Positions 52,075 through 64,000 of a DNA stretch of 64,000 nucleotides are shown piece after piece. The stretch covers positions 35,370,402 through 35,434,401 of the forward strand of contig CM034238.1 in NCBI GenBank assembly GCA_019916065.1, read 5' to 3'. Below the pieces are notes generated by a model that searched no databases, was not told where the DNA came from, and was given only the letters and a program-made list of their open reading frames with translations. Within the stretch, counting starts at the first letter, position 1. The number at the start of each line of letters is the position of its first letter. Position numbers and translations under genes: made by a program. The DNA comes from Vitellaria paradoxa. Its lineage: Eukaryota; Streptophyta; Magnoliopsida; Ericales; Sapotaceae.

Positions 52075-53991
52075 TGTCACACCCCCCGAAATCCTGAGAT
52101 CCCAAGAAGTGAGTTTAGATTGTATTAATGCACTTGGTCCATTACACTCTCACTATTTATTTTTTAGAGCCATTGACTATCCTATTTATTGACATAAATA
52201 AGAGTAGTGATTATTTTATTAATAAAATACATACTGGAGTTTAAATTAAAATTAGATAACATAAGTTTCATTTATTTATAAAGTGATATTTTCATATATA
52301 TAAACTTTTAAAGTTATCACATTTAAGTCATAAAAGTTGTTCAATAGAACTGTAGGATTTCAAACAGTTGTACCAACCCTCCTAGGTCTCGAGCTCAACA
52401 CTTGCAATACAATTTGTAAGGACTTGAGCCTCAAACCATTTGTGCTCATGATGCATGGAAATATACTTTTTATATTGCTGTTTAGGAATCACATAAAAAA
52501 ACAATGAATATAGCAAGAAATCATCGAATATATCAACACTTAATAGAATAGGACAATATTAATTTGTAACTTTTATTAATCTTTCTTCAATTATTATTTT
52601 CTTTTCCCAAGGTGGGGAAAGATACTCTGTAAGACTGTCCCGCAATCAAAGTAGAAGTCCAAATCATCGTCGATTCTATACAAATCGTGAAGCACCCCTA
52701 CGTCTTCATTTATAGATTCAAGTCTAAGGACCACGATGAGCCTTACTTTTTTTCGTCATCGTTGTGGATTATTAGTTCATGAGCACGATTACCCAACCCT
52801 GTGCAGGTTTAAAGTCTTTCAACCTAAAGGTATCTCATTACCCTCCCTATTTTGTTTAGTATCCTTACTTTCTCCAAAATCAACATTTTTCTTAGGTTTC
52901 AGCATTCTCTTGTTAAGCCTTAGGAATAATGTTTGTGAGTTTTTATAATTTCATGTTTCTGTTGTCGTTATAATCTGTTTATTTTTAATTATTGTCTGTC
53001 TCGTAATGAAAAAATAGCATAGCATAATCAAGCATTGAATAGCAATTTAAAAGAAAGGTTTAATCACAATTTTAGTGCCACTAAAATTTAAGTTATAAAG
53101 CTTAATATTAATTTAATTAATGTATAAATTTTCACCTACATTTATATCTTTATTAAATATTACATATATAGATTATTATTTTATAATATCTAAGAATAAA
53201 AAAGAGCGTAAAATTGGCTAATCTGAGAAAGTTGCAGGCGTTAAGGAATAAAACATCGTCGACCTAAAATTTCTTTATTATTTATTTCCTTCCTTAAAGA
53301 AAAATTATGTTTGGGTTTAAAATTTTAAAATTTTGTTTTTAAAAACATGCCAAAATTATTCTCATGGTCTATTAAAGCAAACATTACAAAAAGTATAAAG
53401 AATATACCAATTCCCTAACCTGTTCTTTGTTAGAAAAACTGAAAATTGACCCTATGCTCAAACCATATCTCTTTTCTTTAATTTGATAACGCTGACGCGT
53501 GTGAAACGGGTTTAACTAGAAAACTGAAAAAATAATTTGAGTTTCGATACTAATTGCTCTCTCTTTCTCTTTCTTTCTTCTTCTTTTTTTTTCCCTCTCC
53601 CTGGTTTGCTTTCCCCCACATATATATAGGAGCCTTATTGTCCATGGGGAAGGCTCCAAGAAGTGCTTAAGCCATCAGCCAAAGCTACGGTACACCTAGA
53701 TAGCCTAGGTGCTTGGAGCAACCCTCATTTGGCCATGTGGAATGTCAGCTAAAGAAAACAATCCAAGTGCGTAAGCTAAAACACAAACTCACCATTCTAA
53801 TGCCTATAGGTGCATTTTGCTGGCATTTAGCAAGTGGGGAAATGTGGCCTCATTTGTCGCGTCCCAAAAAAAAAAAAGAAAAAACTATTATTATTTTATT
53901 TTATTTTATTCTTTTCCAATTATATATATATTAAAATTTATAAATTAAAATTAGAAATTAAGAATTAAAAATTAAAATTAGGATTATTACA
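52075..53991 (-). repeat. Tekay-like 3' LTR
   Basis: 1917 bp; partner of 61755-63641. It is rich in ATTTTATTTTATTTTA-type runs near its end. The short open frame 53713-53934 is a by-product shared with the other LTR. Confidence 0.9.
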
Positions 53992-53999
53992 TTATCCCT

Positions 54000-54545
54000 T
54001 CCTTATAAAATTTCGTCCTCAAAATTTTAGATAAAAACTGTAAAAACTAATTACGTAAAAAATTGGGGATATCACATTCTTAATTTAGATTCTTATTCCC
54101 AAGTAGACTCCTTCATACTGTAATGTTTTCATAACACTTAAACTAATGGAATCGTCTTTCCTCGAAGCACTTGATCTCGAGAATTCAAAATTGGAACTGG
54201 TTTAACCTCGTAAGTTACATTAGGATCCACCTCTAGTTCAGTCCAATCTAATATGTGTGTAGGATTTGAAATACAATTACGAAGCATAGATACGTGAAAT
54301 ACTTCATGTATTCCTAATAGTTGCGGTGGTAATGCTAGAAATTTCTTCTAAAACACCTTTAGAAATTTACGAGTATCACCTTGCATTTCATATCATTTCA
54401 TCAATAATGAAAATTTCAATTCATTATACTTTTTAGTGCCCTTAAGATGTACTAAAATCTCGAATGATAAACTCCCAAACCTCTCCTCCCTGATATCCAT
54501 ACACCTCAAGCACAATCAATTTGTTCTTGAATTTTAATACATTTA
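54000..54545 (-). pseudogene. Chromovirus pol C-terminus (integrase end and chromodomain-like region)
   Basis: The - strand encodes LPPQLLGIHEVFHVSMLRNC, then HILDWTELEVDPNVTYE, KPVPILNSRDQVLRGKTIPL and, after stops, NFEDEIL at about 54026-54003. This is the usual C-terminal block of Tekay/Del polyproteins. The frame is broken near its start and again before the final motif. The Copia insertion at 54559 separates it from the rest of the element. Confidence 0.85.
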
Positions 54546-54558
54546 TGGTTATACTTCT

Positions 54559-55586
54559 TGTTATGGCCAAAATTGTAAGATTGGAAAATCCATGGTCAAA
54601 GATAGTGTTTTGTAATCTCTAGACTTAGTGTAGGCTAAGACACTATAGTCTTGGGTTAATTAGAAGTGTAAAGGCCTCAAAAAATCAAGTTTCCATAATG
54701 GCTAGAAGTCTTGAAGAGGTTGAAAATCAAGTTTCCAAAGTGGCTGGGAGTCCTAAAGAGATTCGGAAGTCTCGGAGGTGATTAATGCTGGAAGACCGCA
54801 GGAAGGCTGTGGTTGGCCGCGGGATAAAGCCGAGAGCCAATTTGGTCGTGCGGGAAGACTGCTATGATTCGCGGGAAGGCTGCGGGAAGACCGCGGGATC
54901 AACTTGCAACGTGATTTTGACCTTGAAGACGATCGATTCAGGCTTCGGCTAAAACACTAAAGTTGTAGCCCTTTGAGTCTTCTTTCCAACGCAAAAAGAA
55001 TCAGGTCAATCTAAGTTTTGAGTGAAAAGTTATGATCAAAATACTGACAGGGTGTCAAGCTGGAACTTCAACTACACACTACCTCAATAGCCCTAGCCGC
55101 CTATGTTTGTCTATAAATACCTTCTGGGCATCTTCAAGGTTAAAAACACACATAGAAAGAGAGAGAATACACATGAGATTGTGAGCCTTAAAGATTGATC
55201 ATTCTCTCCACAACTTAGCCAACATGGTTCGTGTTCAATTCAAAGGAGTTCGGATTTGAAGTTTGTGAAGGCTGTGGATTCAGCACGCTGAGGATTCAGC
55301 AAAAGCTACCCAGGATTCGGTGTTGAACCTTCAAGGAGTCGAAGGGCTTTCGCTAGAGGAGTTGGTGCATCGAGGAGTCGATCAAACGTCAACGAGAGTA
55401 TAGAGTCGAGGAGTCGATCTATAAAGAGGTTGAGTTTGTAACCAACGTTTGATTTTAGTGAAAGTTTTTGTTAGAGGTTTTCCTTCGTGGGTTTCCTCAT
55501 TTCTTGTATATCTCGCTTTCTTTTATCTCTGTGTGTGATTTTGATTGATTGGTTGGGATCCTTCATCAGCACATTACGAATTTTCA
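54559..55586 (+). repeat. Copia 5' LTR with GC-rich repeats and TATA box
   Basis: It contains a GC-rich block (about 54788-54900) made of repeated GGGAAG(A/G)C(T/C)GC-type motifs. A TATA box CTATAAATAC follows at 55111-55120, giving a plausible promoter. A TCGAGGAGTCGAT repeat lies near 55371 and 55412. Confidence 0.9.
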
Positions 55587-55642
55587 ATTTGTATCAGAGT
55601 AGGTACATTTTTTAGAACAAAACGTGATCTTGTTATTTTCTG

Positions 55643-57529
55643 ATGGATCCTCCTAGAGAAGGCGGTTCGAGCACGAGACCCCCATGGTTTGATGGCACCA
55701 ACTATGCATATTGGAAGGTTCGAAAGAGAGCTCATCTAATCTCATTGAACGTCAATGTTTGGTTGGCCATTGAAAAAGGTTGGGTAAAACCAACTCACTC
55801 TGTCAACAATGAAACAGTAGAGAAGCCTATGGATTTGTGGACAAGGGCTGAGCAAGAGAAGGCAGAGTGGAACTATAAGGCTCTGAGTTCTATTTTTTGT
55901 GCAGTCTCAGCCAATGAATTTAGAAGAATTTCTAGTTGTGAGATTGCAAAGGAGGCTTAGAAGATTTTGGAGTTGACGCATGAAGGGAATTCTACTGTCA
56001 AGAAGTCAAACCTACAAAAGTAACCTCAGATTTTGAAAGTTTGAAGATGGCTGAAGATGAACCCTTTGATTATTTTTATGCAAAGCTCTGTGATCTTGTC
56101 AACACCAGTTTCAATCTTGGAGAACCAATTCCTAATCGAAAGATCACAAGTAAGATTCTTCGATCCCTACCTTTGTCATTCCAAGCAAAAGTTACAGCTA
56201 TTGAAGAGGCTAGGGATGTAGATTCAATGAGGGTGGAAGACTTGGTTGGCTCCCTGCAAACTTATGATGCCAACATGAACAAACCTAAGTCTAAAGGAGT
56301 TGCCCTAAAAATGGTGAAGGAAGACGAGTCCTCCTCTAGTAATGATGAGTCAATCCACTCTCTCGAAGAAATTGCTATCTACATCAAGAAAATCAGAAAA
56401 TTCTTCAAAAAGAAAGATAACAAGCAAAAAAAGATGAAGAAGAAAGAAAAAGTCAAAGGAGAGAAATCTTTGGAGAAGAAGAAGAATGAGAACAAGGCTA
56501 AGGGTGTGAAGTGCTTCGAGTGCCAAGGTTATGGTCACATTGCCCAAGACTGTGGGAACAAGAAGGGTAAAAAGAAGGTTCTCAATGCAACACTTGATGA
56601 TACAGATGATTCAAGTACCTCCTCTTCTTCAGAAGATTTTCCAGATAATTATACGGCTTTCATGGTTAAAGCTTGTGCCCCTTCCAATGCATCAGAGTCA
56701 TCCTCTTCCAAGCATGAGAAAGAAGAATCCACCGAGAGTGAAGTCGAAGAAGATTCATATGAGGAAGTAGATGTTGAAGAGGCGTATGAACAGTTGTATC
56801 AAGACTGTCAAAAGCTCCAGAAGCAAAACGAGAAGTTGACGGTGAAGAACAAGATGTTAAAGAGGGAAAGAGACAGTCTAAAAATTGCTCTGGAAGAATT
56901 GGAAGCCAAGTGTGAAGATCTTAAAGAAAACAAGAAATCTCAAGAGGAGTTGACAGCAGCCTTTAAGAGCAAATTGGATCAAAAAGATATTGAATTGAAG
57001 AATACCCAGGGTAAGCTACATTCCATGCAACTCAAGATGAATACCTGCTTCTTCACAACTTGATGACATACTTAGGATGCAAAGGAGCCCACGTGATAAA
57101 AAAGGACTTGGCTACACTGGCATGCAGGCAGGCAATCTTGAAGCAAAAGTTACCCCCAGTTCCATAAAGACAACAGCTTAAAAAACAGTCAAAGCTCCTC
57201 AATCCAAGAAAGGTAATCAGTCAAGAGCTTACTTTCAAAAGCCTAAAGGTACACCTCCTAACTTGCAACACAAGTTTGTTCCTATTTGTTTTCATTGTGG
57301 TATACCTAGACACACAAGACTACACTGTCACAAACTTTATGGCCTTCCCCTATCCTATGTTGACACTAGGAATTCTTTGAAATCTAATTTTCAAGTGTCA
57401 AATAGGTTTAATTTTTTAAGGTTTCAAAAGTCTTGTTTTGATTTTAAACCTTACTTGACTTGGCCAATGAGGAAAACCATAAAGAAAAATTTTTCAAAAC
57501 TCATTGGTCCAAAACCCAACATTCCCTAA
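55643..57529 (+). pseudogene. Copia Gag-like protein with two zinc knuckles and coiled coil
   Basis: The start MDPPREGGSSTRPPWFDGTN is the typical Copia gag opening (WFDGTNYAYWK). The frame is broken by a TAG at 55958-55960 (Trp or Gln expected) and a frameshift near 56020, then is open 56041-57063. It has the UBN2 gag core (FDYFYAKLCDLVN, RKITSKILRSLP), a Lys-rich stretch, zinc knuckle CFECQGYGHIAQDC (about 56514-56555), an acidic Ser-rich part and a long coiled coil (EQLYQDCQKLQKQNEKL onward). It resumes after a TGA with RGLGY-like KKGLGYTGMQ and a second knuckle CFHCGIPRHTRLHC (57287-57328). It is longer than a plain Copia gag. Confidence 0.82.
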
Positions 57530-58758
57530 GACTCAAAATGCTTTTTCAAAATTAAGAACTGTTCGAGTTAGAAAGAGTGATTTATATGTCTCCCACACCC
57601 CTAAGAGTGTTGAAGGGGTGAGCCTTGACATGTTCTATTACTTCATACACACTTCAAAATCTTAGGATTAAAATTGTTGATCTACATAGTGGTCATAAAT
57701 TTGAATTACTTAATGAACTTGAATCCTATGTTTTGTTGTTCGTTGTCATCGTAGTGGTGTGCCAATTGTAATTGCACGAAGTTTAGTACATCATGAGAAA
57801 TCTTTTCCACTACTCAACTGTTTTAATAAATTCTCCTTTTTGGACTTGTGGTTGCTCTTGAGCTTACATGAAAAATCAAAAATCACTTAGAAAGGGCTAC
57901 CATGTGGGATAGAGTGAAAGCTAACTCGTTGACGTGCGAGTTATCAAAATAACCACCCTCTGGGTTTGATGATACATGAAGAAGGCTACCTACCCATAAA
58001 GTGTGTGAAAGCCGCCAAGTAAAAATAAAAAATATTGGCGGATGAATATTGAAATCTTGGTGTTTAGTTGAAAACAATGAATTGAGGAGAAACTAGTTGA
58101 AGAGTTTACATTGCTTATCTTACTCAATTCAATTCAAAGTCTAAAAGGAGCAATTTTGAAATTCATGCGAGTATGTGAAAAGTATTAATCATGTTGCACT
58201 TAAACTTCATTTCACACACTGCACAGGCATTTGACCATTGGTATGACATGTGTGAACAACTCATGACATAAATAGTAGGGTGATTCTTGGAATTCTTATT
58301 TGTTACTATTTATGTATGGTCAAAATTTTGAAACTGTGTTTTTAGTTTTGTGTTTGGGAAAATAGAACTTGAAATGATTTGATCAAGCTTACCCATTGTA
58401 CCTTAATTTTTTGTTTTTTTTGTCAATTCATATCAAAAAGGGGGAGATATAGTTAAAGGGGTAGTATGGTGGTTTGAAAAGAAAAGAATTTTGTTTATTA
58501 AAGGGGAGAACAATTTTTATATTTTTTTAAGGGGGATAATATTTTGTATATTTTGTGTCATTTATGTTTTATTTAATTTTTTAATTACTTATTTATTCCA
58601 CATGATGCCTTGATCGTTTTGTTTAAGTGTGCAGTAAACAGGTTTTATAATCAGCACATATTGATTAAGGAAGAGTCAACTGAAGACTTAGTGTAAATTG
58701 ATTTTCTTTTGTAATTTCATTTTTTGAGTTTCGACATGGAATTGCCAAAGGGGGAGAT
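57530..58758 (+). other. Copia interior without pol
   Basis: About 1.2 kb between gag and the polypurine tract. I find no protease, integrase, reverse transcriptase or RNase H motif on either strand. Short open frames show no family. Confidence 0.6.
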
Positions 58759-59785
58759 TGTTATGGCCAAAATTGTAAGATGGGCAAATCCATGGTCAAA
58801 GATGGTGTTTTGTAATCTCTAGACTTAGTGTAAGCTAAGACACTATTGTCTTGGGTTAATTAGAAGTGTAAAGGCCTCAAAAAATCAAGTTTCCATAATG
58901 GTTAGAAGTCTTGAAGAGGTTGAAAATCAAGTTTCCAAAGTGGCTGGGAGTCCTAAAGAGATTCGAAAGTCTCGAAGGTGATTAACGCTGGAAGACCGCG
59001 GGAAGGCCGCAGTTGGCTGCGGGATAAGCCGAGAGCCAATTTGGTCGTGCGGGAAGGCCGCTCTGATTCTCGGGAAGGCCGTGGGAAGACCGCGGGATCA
59101 GCTTGCAACGCGATTTTGACATTGAAGAAGATCGATTCAGGCTTCAGCTAAAACAGGAAAGTTGTAGCCCTTTGAGTCTTCTTTCCAACGTAAGAAGAAT
59201 CAGGTCAATCCGAGTGTTGAGTGAAAAGTTATGGTCAAAATATTGATAGGGTGTGAAGCTGAAACTTTAACTACACACTACCTCAATAGCCCTAGCCGCC
59301 TCTGTTTGTCTATAAATACCTTCCAGGCATCTTCAAGGTTAAAAACACACATAGAAAGAGAGAGAATACACATGAGATTGTGAGCCTTAAAGATTGATCA
59401 TTCTCTCCAACACTTAGCTAACACGGTTCGTGTTCAATCTGAAGGAGTTCGGATTTGAAGTTTGTGAAGGCTGTGGATTCAGCACGCTGAGGATTCAGCA
59501 AAAGCTACCGAGGATTCGGTGTTAAGCCTTCAAGGAGTCAAAAGGCTTTCCCTAGAGGAGTTGGTGCATCGAGGAGTCGATCAAACGTCAACGAGAGTAT
59601 AGAGTTGAGGAGTCGATCTATAGAGAGGTTGAGTTTGTAACCAACGTTTGATTTTAGTGAAAGTTTTTGTTAGAGGTTTTCCTTCGTGGGTTTCCTCGTT
59701 TCTTGTATATCTCGCCTTCTTTTATCTCTGTGTGTGACTGTGATTGATTGGTTGGGATCCTTCATCAGCACATTGCGAATTTTCA
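58759..59785 (+). repeat. Copia 3' LTR
   Basis: Partner of the left LTR with the same GC-rich block (about 58988-59098) and TATA box (about 59310). The flanking CTTCT is at 59786-59790. Confidence 0.9.
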
Positions 59786-59790
59786 CTTCT

Positions 59791-61738
59791 GTACCTAATA
59801 CTTTAGCTAGAAAAATGATAATATCACATTTTTTTTGATAAAAATAGTCCCATTGTTGGAAGCCAATAACCCTTTTTCCATATTATCAATATCATTCTTG
59901 AATAGCTCCTTATCAAAAAATTTACTTTTTTGTTATTATAATTCTCGTCCAAAAAAAAAAAAAAATCCCAAAATTGCAAACATTTCCTAAAAATATTTAC
60001 TAAAAGCAACTTAGTACGACCAAACTCCTTGACCTCTTACTTAAAGCATTAACCATTATATTGACCTCACCCGAATAACATTGAAGAATTTAAGACCAAA
60101 ATATTCCTATTACTTCATTCAACTACATTGTCTCATAGTTAAATCACATTGCATGCACAAATAACTTTGAAATTCTTGTGTTTTAAGTACACTTTAAACT
60201 TTTCTATCATTTTATTAACACCATCAAGGCTTTGATGCAAAGCCATTTCAGTTAATTCTAAATCAAGTGTAGGTTACCCTTTTCATGTGATTTCAACGAC
60301 CCCGACCTATGCCGTCATCTAACCATTATAAATTATCACAGAATCTAATTTTCTCGTAACCCATCACAATATCCAGAGTAACCCCTTCCACAGATAAAAA
60401 TAACCAACATAGAGCTTCAATCAACTTACACCTTAGCCCATAAAATGTCCTTATTAACCCTATCCACTAAATTTTTACTATTTCTTAGATCAATCAAATT
60501 AATAAGCTCGTCAGTTTAGGGGTATCCTAAATAGGGTAGTGGTAATAACCCTCCAAACTCACAAAGTTTGGATATTAAACAAAATCTCAGCGGTATTCAG
60601 CTAATACGACTGAAACTTTTGGAAGATCCGTTACAATTACTCGACCAAATATACCTGATTCCAAACTTTATCTCGGACAAACCAAATCCATACTTATTAT
60701 TCTTAATGCATAATTATTCAATCAAATTACTAAAACTTGATAACTAATGTACTTTCCTAATTACTTTTTAGTTTAATAATCTCTAATTTATTCAAAATGA
60801 CCATCCCATCTTGACGAAAATTTTTGATGCCTTCACGGTAAAATACTATATTAGCTAAAACTATCAGCTCATAAATTACTTGATTAAATTCTAAACTTCC
60901 AAACCTTGATCAATACCATAAAATGTGGTGCAATAGATCAGGAGAGACATTAGGTATAAAATCTAGTAAAAGTCAATCTACCTTTAAGGAGAATAACCCC
61001 ACTTTTCTTAAGAAACATGTCAACAATCTACACATTATTCATTGAAAAACAAAATTGAGACTCCTTCTCATTCAATCTCAAGCTGACCATCTGAACATAA
61101 GGTTTCCCAATGCACTTAATATCATTAATGGAGAAGATAACATTACCATTGCCTAATCTCAAATCTGAACTATAGTGTCATCAGATAAACAATTGTCGCT
61201 ACTCCATAGTAAAGATCAATCACCAATTTCAAGTTGGTAACTCATCCATCAAAACTTAAATCTCCATCGTTGCCATTACTACTTTAAAATCATTCCACAA
61301 TTACATATCACTCAACAATAAAATGCAATAACAGTAAATCCTTAAGTCACTAACTTAGACTCTCTAAGACTCTTGAACTTCATATTTAAAATTTTTTATT
61401 TTATTCACAACCATATCTAACCAACACTCCTAATGTTAAAACTACTAAAAACATCTTCCAAACCTCATGCTTGGGCCCAATAGTCTATCACCATCTACAC
61501 CACTTGCTCACACACTGGTATTACTTACCATCAGCTAAAGATGTTTCCTAAGTTTTTATGTTCCCTACCAATAAGGTCACTATTCTAGCAACATTCCTCA
61601 TTTCGTCTGCTTTCAGTAGCAACTATACCACAAGATACCAATGAGTCCATTTTTAAAAATAATTAAATGTCAATTATAACACATAAGAATGTAACATGCA
61701 ATGCCAGACTTTCACTATTCCCTAGGTATTCTAACCTT
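59791..61738 (-). other. Remainder of the Tekay-like interior, unrecognised
   Basis: About 1.95 kb of AT-rich sequence between the Copia target duplication and the PBS. It should hold the leader and gag of the Tekay-like element, but no gag family or zinc knuckle can be recognised; stops are frequent on both strands. A possible open stretch on the - strand near 61160-60990 (NGNVIFSINDI) is unassigned. Confidence 0.45.
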
Positions 61739-61754
61739 GGCTCTGATACCAACC

Positions 61755-63641
61755 TGTCACGCTTATGAAATCTCGAGATCTAAAAGAGTAAGTTTAGATT
61801 ATAAAATTTAATATACCTAGTCCATTACACTCTCATTATTTACTTTTCAGAACCATTAACCATCCTATTTATTGATATAAATAAGAGTAATGATTATTTT
61901 ATTAATAGAATACATACCTAAGCTTTAACTAAAACCAGATAACAAAAGTTTCGTTTATTTATAAACTGATATTTTTATATACATAGACTTTTAAAGTTAT
62001 CATATCTAAGTCATAAAAGCTGCTTAATAGAATTGTAGAATTTTAAACAGTTGTGTAGGCCCTCCTAGGACTTGGGCTCTGCCCCTGCAATACAGTCTAT
62101 AGGAACGTGAGCCTCAAACCACTTGTACTCACGATATATGAAAATATAATTTTTATAGTATATTAAAGGAATCACATAAAAAAATAATAAATATAGCAAG
62201 AAATCATCGAATACATCAAACACATAGTAGAATAGGACAACATTAATTTGTAACTTTTATTAACCTTCCTTCATTTATTATTTTCTTTTCCCAAAGTGGG
62301 GAAAGATACTCTGCAAGACTGTCTCATAATCAAAGTGGTAGTCCAAATTATCGCCGGTTCATATGTATATATACAGGTCGCGAAGCACCCCTGCATCATC
62401 GTTTATAGATCCAAGTCTAAGAGCCACGATAAGCCTTACTTTTTTTTGTTGTCATTATGAATTACTAGTTCATGGGCACGATTGTCCAACCTTACGCAAG
62501 TTGAAGGTCTTTCAACCTAAGGGTATCTCATAACTCTCCCTATTTTGTATAGTATTCTCACTTTCTTCAAAATTAACATTTTTCTTGGATTTCACCATTC
62601 TTTTATTAAAACTTAGGAATAATATCTGTGTACTTTTATTATTTCATGTTTCCATTATTGTTACAAATTCGTTTATTATTAATTATTGTATGTTTCGCAA
62701 TGAACACATAGCATAGCATATTCTAGTATTGAATAACAATTTAAAAGAAAAGTCTAATCACAGTTTTAGTACCACCAAAATTTTAGTTATAAAGCTTAAT
62801 ATTAATTTAATTAATGTATAAAATTTAACCTACATTTATACCTTTATTAAATATAATATAAATAGATTATTATTTTATAATATTTAAGAATAAAAAAGAG
62901 AATAAAACCAATCAATTTGGGAGAGTTGTGAGTGCCAAGGAATAAGATGACGGCAGCCTAAACTTTCTTTATTATTTATTTTTTTCCTTAAAGAAAATTA
63001 GGTTTTGTTTAAAAACTAAAAATTTTGTTTTTATAAACATGACAAAATTATTCTTATGATTATTTTCTATTAAAGAAAATATTACAAAAAGTATAAATAA
63101 TATACTAATTTCTTACCTCGATCTTTGTTAGAAAAACTGAAAATTAACTGTATGCTCAAACTAGATCCCTTTTCTTTGATCTGACAGTGCTAGCGCGTGT
63201 AAAATGGGTTTGATTAGAGAACTGAAAAAATAATTTGAGTTTTGGTATTAACTTCTCTTTATTTTTCTTTCTTTCTTTTTATTTTTTTTATTTTTTTCCT
63301 CTCCCTCGTTTGCTTTGCCTCACATATATATATATATAGTTGTCTTGTTGTCCACGTGGAAGGCTCCAAGAAGCCCTTAAGCCATCTGCCAAAGCTATGG
63401 TACACCAATCAAAGCTGGCTAACATCCTACGCGGATCATCAGTTAAGGAAAACAATCCAAGTGCCTAAGCTAAAGCACAAACTCACCATTCTAATGCCTA
63501 TAGGTGCCGCGTGTCCCAAAAAAGAAAAAAAAACTATTATTATTTTATTTTATTTTTTCGAATTATATATATATTAAAATTTATAAATTAAAAATTAAAA
63601 TTAGAAATTAAGAATTAAAAATTAAAATTAAGATTATTACA
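61755..63641 (-). repeat. Tekay-like 5' LTR
   Basis: 1887 bp; aligned along its whole length with 52075-53991, with many substitutions and small indels. A probable promoter lies within. The PBS is directly inside, at 61739-61753. Confidence 0.9.
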
Positions 63642-64000
63642 TTACATATATATAAACTACTTGGTTCTTTTTTCAGAAATGTAAACTTAATGTTTAAAAG
63701 TTTCTTTTTAATTTTCTCTTATACAGAAAAATTATGTATTATTATTACTATCCATTTGCAACTTTTTTTCTTAAAAATCACTCACGATCTCAGAGTTGGT
63801 CTTAAATAATCTTAACAATGTCTAACAGTAGTTTCAAGATGGATTATAATTGACCTAATCTTCTATATTTATGATTTCTTAGTTGAAAAATAATTTTTAA
63901 TAGTTTTAAAGGTATATATATAAGATAAATAAAAATACAGGGTCAAACTTATAATTCTTACCAAAGAGGTGTTTGGTTAGCTAAAAAATACTATAAAAGT
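63642..64000. other. Flank right of the Tekay-like element
   Basis: AT-rich sequence without a recognised gene or repeat. If the Tekay-like element inserted into the pararetrovirus, viral sequence would be expected here; I cannot recognise any. Confidence 0.4.

Larger units (their letters stand above)
54559..59785 (+). mobile_element. Non-autonomous Copia element (gag only) nested in the Tekay-like element
   Basis: LTRs are 54559-55586 and 58759-59785 (about 1.03 kb, TGTTATGG...TTTTCA, about 95% identical by eye). A perfect CTTCT target duplication flanks them (54554-54558 and 59786-59790). A PBS-like TTGTATCAGAGTAGG follows the left LTR and the polypurine tract AAAGGGGGAGAT precedes the right LTR. 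The 3.2 kb interior has a gag but no protease, integrase or reverse transcriptase that I can find. Confidence 0.9.
52075..63641 (-). mobile_element. Gypsy chromovirus (Tekay/Del-like), old, with long LTRs
   Basis: LTRs are 52075-53991 (3') and 61755-63641 (5'), about 1.9 kb each and by eye about 85% identical. Both begin TG(T)CAC and end ATTATTACA on the + strand. The PBS TTGGTATCAGAGCC on the - strand is next to the right LTR (61739-61753). Beside the left LTR are a polypurine tract (AAGGAAGGGATAA) and the chromovirus pol end NFEDEIL-stop. Internal sequence apart from the nested Copia is only about 2.5 kb, far less than a full element, so most of gag-pol was lost. The flanking pentamers TTCTA and TTACA match only in part. 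Confidence 0.88.

Noticed and set aside
53713..53934. Small protein shared with 63242-63577
   Set aside because: The shared stretch is just the two LTRs of the Tekay-like element; it ends in an AT-rich repeat and matches no family.
63642..64000. Second half of the pararetrovirus right of the Tekay-like element
   Set aside because: Expected if the element had inserted into the virus, but no viral motif can be recognised there.

Overview
This is nuclear DNA of a flowering plant, most likely a eudicot. The evidence is a spliced SUD1/CER9-type (DOA10-like) E3 ubiquitin ligase gene with plant GT-AG introns, surrounded by plant transposon lineages: a plant L1 LINE, Copia, Gypsy of Athila, Tat-like and Tekay-like type, a Mutator-like element, a Cassandra LTR, tRNA-derived SINEs and an endogenous pararetrovirus. 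I cannot name the species. There are no bacterial-type genes, CRISPR arrays or tRNA genes.

Left third (1-24.3 kb): the only host gene I can recognise, SUD1/CER9, on the + strand. Eight exons (6883-23707) encode the last 995 residues. The start codon and most of the RING-CH domain lie left of the window. The gene is heavily loaded with transposons. A disrupted LINE (1-5690) sits in sense orientation just upstream of the first visible exon. The 10.7 kb intron 7576-18301 holds an old antisense Copia (about 7860-12051 plus 17400 onward). Its LTR has been hit by a very young, apparently complete Copia (12052-17399, GATTA target duplications, 203-bp LTRs differing at about 2 positions, one open 1435-codon gag-pol frame). 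The intron before exon E has a canonical G-quadruplex motif and a duplicated splice acceptor.

Middle (24.3-47.4 kb): only transposons. An old Athila-like Gypsy (LTR remnant about 26.1-34.1 kb, coding remnant to about 37.96 kb) is split by a complete 5.8 kb Mutator-like element (26857-32658, 9-bp target duplication, about 112-bp terminal inverted repeats). That element carries two convergent genes: a broken MULE transposase on the - strand and an intact two-exon GRF zinc-finger gene on the + strand, a layout like maize MuDR. After a SINE and a small MITE comes a decayed Gypsy with Tat-lineage traits (about 39.1-47.2 kb): PBS, gag, protease, RT, RNase H, integrase, then an exact 101-bp tandem array and an antisense ORF remnant. 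A Cassandra-type solo LTR carrying a 5S-rRNA-like block (47246-47427) closes this part.

Right part (47.4-64 kb): a decayed caulimovirid-like endogenous pararetrovirus on the - strand (about 47.43-52.07 kb) abuts a chromovirus-like Gypsy on the - strand with 1.9 kb LTRs (52075-53991 and 61755-63641). Inside that Gypsy lies a Copia with 1.03 kb LTRs (54559-59785, CTTCT target duplications). It keeps a gag with two zinc knuckles but no recognisable pol.

Gene boundaries, splice sites, LTR ends and target duplications were read directly from the sequence. Family assignments rest on remembered family motifs. No database search was possible.
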